From positions 1-39,543 of the forward strand of contig NZ_JOJL01000057.1 in assembly GCF_000721705.1 (NCBI RefSeq): a stretch of DNA of 39,543 nucleotides. The letters run 5' to 3'. The position numbers and the translations under genes were made by a program. This document shows positions 30,472-37,379 of this stretch, one piece after another. The notes beneath the pieces are model-generated. The model was not told the DNA's origin and did no database searches. It saw nothing but the letters and a program-made list of their open reading frames with translations. The DNA is from Actinoplanes subtropicus. GTDB taxonomy: Bacteria; Actinomycetota; Actinomycetes; Mycobacteriales; Micromonosporaceae. Every line of letters starts with the position of its first letter. Within the stretch, counting starts at the first letter, position 1.

Positions 30472-33400
30472 CGACGCAGTTGAGTTCCGGTTGCTCGGCC
30501 CGGTCGGCCTGTGGCGTGGCGGACGGCGGCTCGGCCCGGCGACCGCGCAGCAGCGCACGGTGCTCGCACTGCTGCTGCTCGACCTCGACGCGGTGGTGCC
30601 GACCACGAGGATCTCCGAAGCGCTCTGGTCGGCGTCGCCGCCCGCCTCGGAGCGCAACGCCGTCCAGGGCTATCTGGCCCGCCTCCGCCGGCTGCTCGCG
30701 GAGGCGTACCCCGCCGGCGAGCTGATCCGCACCGGGGCCGGCTACCGGCTCCGGGCCGATCGGCGAGACGTGGATCTGTACCGCTTCCGCGACCTCGTGG
30801 CGGAAGCGCGGAAGGCGGGGCCGGGCGACGACCCGCTCGAGGGGGCACTGGGACTGTGGCGCGGTCCCGCGCTGGCCGATGTGGCCGGCGAGTGGCTGCC
30901 GGCCACGGTGCGGCCGGTCCTGGACGAGGAGCGGATGGCCGCACTGGAGGCGCGGCTCGCCGGCGAGCTGGACCGCGGCCGGTTCGACCAGGCGGTGGGC
31001 CCGCTGACCGCCCTGGTCGCCGAGCACCCGCTGCGCGAACGGCCGGTGCTGCTGCTGATGACCGCACTGCACCGGGCCGGCCGCACCGGCGAGGCGCTCA
31101 CCGTGTTCCGCGAGGCCCGGCGGCGGCTGATCGCCGAGCTGGGCATCGAGCCGGGCGACGACCTGGTGGAGCTCCACCAGCGATTGCTCGGCCAGGGCGG
31201 GCCGGTCCCGGCGCCCCCGCCCGTCCCGGGTGCCGAGCCGGTAATGCCGCGCCAACTACCCGCACCGATGCCGGGCTTCGTCGGCCGGCGGGCCGAACTC
31301 GCCGTCCTGGACGAGTTGACGTCGGGCGTCGCGGTCGTCTGCGGCCCGCCCGGCGCCGGCAAGACGAGCCTGGTGGTGCGGTGGGCGCACGCCGTCCGGG
31401 AGCGGTTCCCGGACGGTCAGCTGTTCGTCGACATGCTGGGCTTCCACCCGGGCCCGCGCCGGCCGGTGGCCGAGGCGCTGGCGCTGGCGCTGGTCGCGTT
31501 CGGGGTACCGGCCGAACGGGTCCCGGTCGCGGTGGACGCGCAGGTCGCCCTCTACCGCTCGGTCCTGGCCGGGCGGCGGGTACTGCTGATCCTCGACAAC
31601 GTGGCCGACCCCGACCAGGTGCGGCAGCTGGTGCCCGGCGATCCCGGCTGCCTCGTCGTGGCGACCAGCCGGGACCGGCTCAGCGGCCTGGTCGCCCGCG
31701 ACGGCGCCCGCCGGTTGACGGTCGACGTGCTGCCGCCCGGCGACGCCGTCGAGGTGCTGGCCGGGGCGGCCGGCCCGGCCGGCCTGGGCGACGATCCGGA
31801 GGCGGCACGGGAGCTGGCCCGGCTCTGCGGACACCTGCCACTCGCGTTGCGCATCGCCGGCGCCCGGCTGGCCGACCGGCCGCATGCCGGCGTGCGCGAG
31901 CACATCGCCGAGCTGACCGCGCGGGGACGGATGTCGCAGCTCCGGGTGGACGGCGACGACCAGGCCACCGTACGGGCCGCCTTCGACCTCTCCTATCGGG
32001 CGCTGACGCCGGCGGCCGGCCGGCTGTTCCGTCGCCTCGGCCTGGTGCCCTCGCCGGCCGGCCTTGCCCCGCCGGCCGCCGCGGCGCTGGCCGGCGTGCC
32101 CGAGCCGGACCTGGGACCGCTGGCGGATTCGCTGGCCCGGCTGCATCTGGTACGGGTCACCGAGCGGAACCGGCTGGCCGGGCACGACCTGCTCCTGGAG
32201 TACGCCGCCGAGCTCGCGGCCGAGCACGACGAAGCGGCCGACCGGGATGCCGCCGCGCATCGGCTGCTGCATTTCTATCTGCACAACGCCGACCGGGTCA
32301 GCGCCGACCTCAATGGACCGCCCCGGCTGGGATTGCCCCGGGAACCGGCGCCGGCGGGCGTGCCGATTCTGGAATTCGGCGACCACGCGCAGGCGCGGAA
32401 GTGGCTCGACGCCGAGTGGGCCAACCTGGTCGCGGCGGTCGAGTATGCCGCCGCGGCGGGCCGTCACCGGCTGGCCTGGCAACTGGCCCACGCCCTGCAC
32501 CACGTGCTGCGGTTGCAGGCGCCGCCCGCGCAGTGGGAGGCGGTCGCGCGCACCGGGTTGGCGGCAGCCCGGCGCGACGGGGACCCGCGCGGCGAGACGG
32601 TGCTGCGGCAGAGCCTCGGGCTGCTCCGCTGGCGTACCGGCGACATCCGCGGCGCCCGCGCCGATTTCGAAGCCTCCGCGGAGCTGGCCGCCGAGGCCGG
32701 CTGGCGGGTCGGCGAGTCGGCGGCGCACTGCACCATCGGCATCGTGCTGGCCCAGCTCGGCCGGCCGGCCGCGGCGATCGACCGGTTCGAGCGGGCGGTC
32801 GCCATCGACCGCGAGCTCGGTGACCGCCGCGCCGAGGCCGGCTCGCTGATCAACCTGGCCACCGCCTGCGAGGAGGTGGGCGACCTGGCCCGGGCGGCCC
32901 GGCACAACGAGCTCGCCATGCCGCTGCTGCGCGACACCGGCCAGCACCTGGGCGCCGCGATCGCGGCCGAGAACCTGGCGACGATCCGGCGGGAGCTCGG
33001 CCGGCTCGAGGAGGCGCGGTCGGCGGCCGAGGAGTCGCTGCGGATCTCCCGGGAGATCGGTGGGGGCAACGAGGAGGCGGCCGCGCTGATCGCGCTGGGC
33101 CGGGTGCACGGCGAGGCCGGCCGGTACGAGACCGCCGAGCAGGCGCTGACCGCGGCCCTGAAGATCGCCCAGGAGCTGCCGGAGAGCCGGCTGACGGTGT
33201 CGGCGCAGACCGCGCTCGCCGAGCTGGACCTGCGCCGCGGCCGGCCGGCCGAACCGGCCGAGCGGCTGGAGCCCGCGCTGGCGCTGGCCGAGCGCACCGG
33301 CAACCAGCGGGGCCGGGTGGAGGCCCTGCTGCTGCTCGCCGAGTTGTCCGCGGCCGGTGGCGACTTCCCGATCGCCCAGGAGCACGCCGGCCGCGCGGTA

Positions 33401-33733
33401 CGGGACGCCGCGGCGGGCGGGTACACGCTGCTGACCGCCGCCGCGTACGCCCGGCTCGCGGCCGCCCGTCTGGGCCTGGGCGACGCGGCGGGTTGCCTGG
33501 CGGACGCCCGGCGCGCACTGCGGGTCCAGCGCCGGGCGGGGCAGCGGCTCGCGTACGCCCGCACCCTGGTGACGATGAGCCGCGCCGAGGACCTGCTGGG
33601 TCGCCGGGCGCAGGCGGAGGCGCACCGCCGGAAGGTGGCCGAGCTCGTCTCGGAAACCGGTGCCGGGCAGGACTTTCAGTGGTCTTTCAGCGCCGATTCA
33701 CGGCCCGGGGATACGGTGCCTGTCGATCTCTGA
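30446..33733 (+). CDS. AfsR-like SARP regulator (winged helix-BTAD-NB-ARC-TPR)
   Basis: A 1095-residue STAND regulator. Residues 13-100 are an OmpR-like winged helix (FRLLGPVGLWRGG to GAGYRLRADRRDVDL). The bacterial transcriptional activation domain is at 105-255. The NB-ARC ATPase starts with GFVGRRAEL, Walker A GPPGAGKTS (about 301-309), Walker B VLLILDNV, GLxPLAL-type CGHLPLALRIAGARLA and RLHLVRV. TPR repeats run from about 640 to 1060 (SAAHCTIGIVLAQLGRPAAAIDRFERAVAIDRELGD). AfsR proteins sense a signal through TPR/NTPase and activate transcription with a SARP domain, in streptomycetes integrating secondary metabolism. ATG 30446 and GTG 30464 are both possible starts. The last 20 codons contain promoter element B of the next gene. 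Confidence 0.92.
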   Translation: MHQDVLVPIDAVEFRLLGPVGLWRGGRRLGPATAQQRTVLALLLLDLDAVVPTTRISEALWSASPPASERNAVQGYLARLRRLLAEAYPAGELIRTGAGYRLRADRRDVDLYRFRDLVAEARKAGPGDDPLEGALGLWRGPALADVAGEWLPATVRPVLDEERMAALEARLAGELDRGRFDQAVGPLTALVAEHPLRERPVLLLMTALHRAGRTGEALTVFREARRRLIAELGIEPGDDLVELHQRLLGQGGPVPAPPPVPGAEPVMPRQLPAPMPGFVGRRAELAVLDELTSGVAVVCGPPGAGKTSLVVRWAHAVRERFPDGQLFVDMLGFHPGPRRPVAEALALALVAFGVPAERVPVAVDAQVALYRSVLAGRRVLLILDNVADPDQVRQLVPGDPGCLVVATSRDRLSGLVARDGARRLTVDVLPPGDAVEVLAGAAGPAGLGDDPEAARELARLCGHLPLALRIAGARLADRPHAGVREHIAELTARGRMSQLRVDGDDQATVRAAFDLSYRALTPAAGRLFRRLGLVPSPAGLAPPAAAALAGVPEPDLGPLADSLARLHLVRVTERNRLAGHDLLLEYAAELAAEHDEAADRDAAAHRLLHFYLHNADRVSADLNGPPRLGLPREPAPAGVPILEFGDHAQARKWLDAEWANLVAAVEYAAAAGRHRLAWQLAHALHHVLRLQAPPAQWEAVARTGLAAARRDGDPRGETVLRQSLGLLRWRTGDIRGARADFEASAELAAEAGWRVGESAAHCTIGIVLAQLGRPAAAIDRFERAVAIDRELGDRRAEAGSLINLATACEEVGDLARAARHNELAMPLLRDTGQHLGAAIAAENLATIRRELGRLEEARSAAEESLRISREIGGGNEEAAALIALGRVHGEAGRYETAEQALTAALKIAQELPESRLTVSAQTALAELDLRRGRPAEPAERLEPALALAERTGNQRGRVEALLLLAELSAAGGDFPIAQEHAGRAVRDAAAGGYTLLTAAAYARLAAARLGLGDAAGCLADARRALRVQRRAGQRLAYARTLVTMSRAEDLLGRRAQAEAHRRKVAELVSETGAGQDFQWSFSADSRPGDTVPVDL
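33674..33717 (+). promoter_or_regulatory. SARP/OmpR-type triple direct repeat plus -10 (element B)
   Basis: Units TTTCAG (33674), TTTCAG (33685) and ATTCAC (33696) are followed by TACGGT (33712-33717). Spacing is identical to element A: 38 nt from first unit to -10, and 15 nt from the third TTCA to -10. The element lies wholly inside the 3' end of the AfsR-like coding sequence and drives the next gene. Confidence 0.7.
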
Positions 33734-33757
33734 TTGATCCACATCACTGGGGGCAGC

Positions 33758-36697
33758 GTGCGACACCTCCTGGCGCTCGGCGCCGCGGCACTGACCTTGT
33801 CAACGGCCATTCTCACCGGTGGCGCTGCGGTCGCCGCCGACCGAGGCGGTAGCGCCGCGGTCGCCGCCGGCCGAGGCGGTGGCGCTGCGGTCGCCGCCGG
33901 CCGGGCCGGAATCGTCGGCGATCCGCCGAACCCGTCGCCGTCGGCCGGGGCGAGCGGGCAGCCCAGGAAGCCGAGCCTCCCGCCGGCCCGCGCCGCGAAG
34001 CCGAAGCCGCCCGACTTCGGGCCACGCGAGCGGATCGTCAAGGCGTTCCGGGCCGGCCGGCTCTCGCTCGACGACACCGTGCGATACGGACTGGCGGCGC
34101 TGCAGTCGCCGGATTCGGTCCCGGCGCACCTGCGACCCACCGGAAAGATCAAGAATCCGCAGCAGTACCTGATGTACCTCTCGGCACTCTCGGCGACCGC
34201 GTCCCCCGCCGCGAGCAAGAGCCTGACATCGAGCGTCGCGGCCCCGGCGGTGGCCGACTCGGAGGACTACGACGACTGCGCCGCGCCGGACTACAGCTAT
34301 CTCGGCAACACCTACGACTGCCGGGCGCAGGCCGGTGAGTTCCTGATCCTGTTCAACATCAAGAATGCCGACCACGACGGCGTCCCGGCGAAGTACAACG
34401 CGAACGGCCGCGCCACCGCCGTGCAGGACATGCTCAACGCGCTCTCGCTGGCCGCCGACGCCTACCGTGCCATGGGCTACACGCTGCCGGCCGACCCGGA
34501 CAACCCGTACGTGCTGATCTATGGGGTCAACAGCATCGGGCCGCTGACCATCACGGCCCCGTTCACCGCGCCGACCGGACTCAACAAACGGCCGATGATC
34601 CTGGTGCCGGCCGACGCTCAGACCAAGTTCGACTACCTGCCCCGGCACGAACTGTTCCACGCCGTGCAGTACCAGTACTGGAACGACGTCTCCGGGGTCA
34701 GCCTGGACTGGATGGCCAGCTTCATCGGCGGCGACGACTTCGGCTCGATGAACTGGTGGATGGAGGCCACCGCGGAATGGGCCGCACACCAGTCGTACCT
34801 GCGGGAGCCCTTCGACCCGTACGGCCAGTCGGCCGAGTACGCGAGAAACGCCTGGATTCCGCTGAGCCACCCGGACGAGGCGCTCAACGAGTGGGGCGGT
34901 CTGGCGACGGGACCGCAGTACGGCTCGTTCCTGTTCGCCGAGTACGCCACGGAGCGCACCGGACCGAACTTCGTGCGGCAGACCTGGGAGCAGATCCGCG
35001 ACCACGACTACAAGCCGATCGACGCCATCTGGCAGGTCGTCGGCGGCACCTACACGATGGAGTTGGCGGACCTGCTGCGGGACTACTACATCGCGAACTA
35101 TCGGCTGGCCAAGGGGCAGGCCGGTCCACCGACGGACGACTGGACGAGGTTCGGCTATCAGGATCCGGACGTCGCGAAGTGGCGCGCCCTGATCGACGGC
35201 GGCACCTTCACGGCGGACGACGGCCTCGGCGGCGCCCGGCCGGCCCGTACGCTGCACAACCTCGCCGCGGGCAGCCACTTCGATCTGCACGACACGGTCC
35301 TGCCGGGCGGGGCGACCTACCACGACTTCTGGGCGGTGTACCACTCCGGCGACAAGGACTGTGACTACTGTTCCACGCTGCTGGTGGACACCACGAAGGA
35401 CGCCGACCGGCGCTCGGCGCTCGTGGTCTGGTCTCCGTCGGCCGGGTACCCCACCATCGCGGACGTCAAGTATCCCGACTCCGGTGGTCTGATCAGCCTG
35501 TCGGGGTTCAAGTACCCGATGGTGGCCACGCTGGTCTCGGTCCGCACCCACCTCGACACCAGTTCCCAGGCCGCTGCGGGCGACCAGAAGACCCTGGACA
35601 CGTACGTGGAGACCACCGCGCCGCTGGCCGAACGGTCCTGCACGCTCAAGGCGCCCGTGGTGCAGGGCGTCGACGTCGGCGTCGACCCGGAGAACCTCTT
35701 CAACTCGTACGCGGCGAGCACGCCCGACGGCTGGACCGGCGGCGACTCGACGTACTCGGTGAAGCTGCCGGATGGCCGCACGGTGTGGCTCTTCTCGGAC
35801 ACCTTCCTCGGGCCGCTGAACGCCGACGGCACCCGGCCCACCACGGCGCCGATCATCAACAACAGTTTCGTGGTGCAGAACGGCAGCAGCCTGACCACGT
35901 ACCAAGGCGGAACGGCAGGCGCGCCGGCGGCCCTCATGGGGCCGACCTCGACGACCACCTGGTACTGGATCGGCGACGGCCACATGTCGGGCGGCAAGCT
36001 GCAGGTGGTGTTCCAAGAGTACAAACGCTTCGGCTCGGGCGCCTGGGACTGGGCGTTCAACCGCAACGTGGTCGCCGACTTCGACGTGAGCAACCTGCAC
36101 GTCCCGACCCAGGTGCGGGACCTGCCGTCGGCCAGCGGGGTGGCGTGGGGCTCGGCGATCCTGCCGTCCAGCAGTAGCGGGGACGGGTACACGTACGTCT
36201 ACGGCGTGGACGACTCGCCGATCAACAAGCAGATGCGCATCGCCCGGGTCAAGGGCGACGACCTGGCCGGCGGTACCTGGCAGTACTACACCCCGTGGGG
36301 CTGGTCGTTCCGCGAGCAGAACGCCCGGAACACGCTGACCGGCGTGGCCAACGAGTACAGCGTGACGCCGTGGGCCGGGCAGTTCCTGCTCTTCACCCAG
36401 GACAGCACGCAGGCGTTCAGCGGCCAGATCAAGGGCTACACGTCGTGCAACCCGTTCGGGCCGTTCACCAACGGGCAGCAGATCTACCGGATGCCCGAGC
36501 CGGGACCGTACGGCAGCTACTGGGACGGCGACATCATCGCCTACAACGCCCATGTGCACGCGGAATTGAGTTCGGGGAACACGTTCGTCGCGTCGTACAA
36601 CGTGAACACGCTGGACAACAGCGTTTCCCCGAGCGGCGACATGTACCGGGATCCCGGCATCTACCGGCCGCGGTTCATCCGGTTCACGCTGGGTTAG
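33758..36697 (+). CDS. Secreted HExxH metalloprotease-like protein with DUF4185-like C-terminus
   Basis: A 979-residue protein. Signal peptide 1-26 (MRHLLALGAAALT to GGAAVA) is followed by a low-complexity Ala/Gly/Arg repeat (23-51). Zinc site candidates are H297-E-L-F-H301, followed about 35 residues later by WWMEATAEWAAH (E336, E340), the gluzincin-like order. C-terminal residues from about 645 contain ENLFNSYAASTPDGWTGGDSTYSVKLPDGRTVWLFSDTFLG and further blades ending DPGIYRPRFIRF, as in DUF4185/DUF5005 beta-propeller proteins. Proteolysis is inferred from the motif. GTG 33758 was chosen over TTG 33734 because it starts the signal peptide and follows GGGGG. Promoter element B makes it a likely SARP target. 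Confidence 0.85.
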   Translation: MRHLLALGAAALTLSTAILTGGAAVAADRGGSAAVAAGRGGGAAVAAGRAGIVGDPPNPSPSAGASGQPRKPSLPPARAAKPKPPDFGPRERIVKAFRAGRLSLDDTVRYGLAALQSPDSVPAHLRPTGKIKNPQQYLMYLSALSATASPAASKSLTSSVAAPAVADSEDYDDCAAPDYSYLGNTYDCRAQAGEFLILFNIKNADHDGVPAKYNANGRATAVQDMLNALSLAADAYRAMGYTLPADPDNPYVLIYGVNSIGPLTITAPFTAPTGLNKRPMILVPADAQTKFDYLPRHELFHAVQYQYWNDVSGVSLDWMASFIGGDDFGSMNWWMEATAEWAAHQSYLREPFDPYGQSAEYARNAWIPLSHPDEALNEWGGLATGPQYGSFLFAEYATERTGPNFVRQTWEQIRDHDYKPIDAIWQVVGGTYTMELADLLRDYYIANYRLAKGQAGPPTDDWTRFGYQDPDVAKWRALIDGGTFTADDGLGGARPARTLHNLAAGSHFDLHDTVLPGGATYHDFWAVYHSGDKDCDYCSTLLVDTTKDADRRSALVVWSPSAGYPTIADVKYPDSGGLISLSGFKYPMVATLVSVRTHLDTSSQAAAGDQKTLDTYVETTAPLAERSCTLKAPVVQGVDVGVDPENLFNSYAASTPDGWTGGDSTYSVKLPDGRTVWLFSDTFLGPLNADGTRPTTAPIINNSFVVQNGSSLTTYQGGTAGAPAALMGPTSTTTWYWIGDGHMSGGKLQVVFQEYKRFGSGAWDWAFNRNVVADFDVSNLHVPTQVRDLPSASGVAWGSAILPSSSSGDGYTYVYGVDDSPINKQMRIARVKGDDLAGGTWQYYTPWGWSFREQNARNTLTGVANEYSVTPWAGQFLLFTQDSTQAFSGQIKGYTSCNPFGPFTNGQQIYRMPEPGPYGSYWDGDIIAYNAHVHAELSSGNTFVASYNVNTLDNSVSPSGDMYRDPGIYRPRFIRFTLG
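33822..33911 (+). repeat. 30-bp in-frame tandem repeat (about 3 copies)
   Basis: Units at 33822, 33852 and 33882 differ at a few positions, with the third diverging at its end. They encode repeated AAVAA(D/G)RGG peptides just after the signal peptide. Copy number could vary by slippage without a frameshift. Confidence 0.8.
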
Positions 36698-36700
36698 ACG

Positions 36701-36742
36701 GCGGGCGCCCGGTGCGGCCCCCCACCGGGCGCCCGCGGTTTT
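36701..36742 (+). terminator. Intrinsic terminator between convergent genes
   Basis: GCGGGCGCCCGGTG (36701-36714) pairs perfectly with 36723-36736 around an 8-nt loop, followed by GGTTTTCC. It starts 3 nt after the stop of the metalloprotease-like gene and faces the converging small membrane gene. Confidence 0.9.
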
Positions 36743-36753
36743 CCTCGCGGGCG

Positions 36754-36954
36754 CTACCTGGCCAGGAAGTGCCAGCCCAGCCAGAGCCAGGTCGCGAGAA
36801 TGAGGAGGCGGGCCGACCGCCACCGCAGGGCCGCGGCCAGCGTGGCGGCAAGCGGCCGTACGCTCGATCCCGCCCGCCGGGCGATCAGGTCGGTCACGAC
36901 GGCCAGGCCGAAGACCGCGGCGAAGATCGTGATGATGGCGGCGCGCGGCGTCAT
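36754..36954 (-). CDS. Small membrane protein, 66 residues (DUF6186-like)
   Basis: Two hydrophobic helices (AIITIFAAVFGLAVVTDLIA and LLILATWLWLGWHFL) flank an Arg-rich loop, ending GWHFLAR. It resembles small actinobacterial DUF6186 proteins from memory, with no known function. Its ATG overlaps the stop of the upstream minus-strand gene (ATGA), so the two are translationally coupled. Confidence 0.75.
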   Translation of the reverse strand: MTPRAAIITIFAAVFGLAVVTDLIARRAGSSVRPLAATLAAALRWRSARLLILATWLWLGWHFLAR

Positions 36955-37343
36955 CGGCGCACCAGCCACAGCCCGGCGCCGATCCACAGCACGTAGCCGA
37001 GCACCCGGCCCGGATACGTCCCGAGCAGGGGATCGGCCAGAGTGCTCAGCGTCGGATGCGCCGTGTCGTCCGGCCCCAGCCGGAGGGCGAGTTCGACCGC
37101 GCCGCCAAGCGCGACGAGGGCGCACCACACGGCCGCCGAACGGCGGTCGACCGGCTCGGCTCGGCGCGGCCGGCGCCGGACGCCGACCCAGCACAGTGGT
37201 AGGCCGACGGCGAGGACGGCGCCGAGGGCCGGCCAGGTCAGCGGTCGGCAAAGCGCCGCGACCAGCGCATAGACCAGGACCGCGGCGACGGCTCCGGCGC
37301 GCCGGAGCCGGGTGCCGTTCGCGGTCGTACGCGCCGTGTCCAC
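36951..37343 (-). CDS. Small membrane protein, 130 residues
   Basis: GTG start (37341-37343). Four hydrophobic segments (AGAVAAVLVYALVAALC, WPALGAVLAVGLPLCWVGV, AAVWCALVALGGAVELAL, GRVLGYVLWIGAGLWLV) with a PDDTAHPTLSTLADPLLGTYPG loop. Family not recognised. First gene of a two-gene unit with the 66-residue protein. A GACAAT -10-like box 6 nt upstream suggests a leaderless mRNA. Divergent from the DNA ligase with only 36 bp between start codons. Confidence 0.78.
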   Translation of the reverse strand: MDTARTTANGTRLRRAGAVAAVLVYALVAALCRPLTWPALGAVLAVGLPLCWVGVRRRPRRAEPVDRRSAAVWCALVALGGAVELALRLGPDDTAHPTLSTLADPLLGTYPGRVLGYVLWIGAGLWLVRR

Positions 37344-37349
37344 CCTCGT

Positions 37350-37373
37350 ATTGTCGTACCCGCCACGTAGGTT
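37350..37373. promoter_or_regulatory. Back-to-back leaderless promoters
   Basis: On the plus strand TAGGTT (37368-37373) precedes ATG 37380 by 6 nt. On the minus strand GACAAT (37350-37355) precedes GTG 37343 by 6 nt. The -10 boxes are 12 bp apart, so each -35 region must lie over the opposite promoter or gene and both polymerases cannot bind at once. Confidence 0.5.
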
Positions 37374-37379
37374 GTCGGC

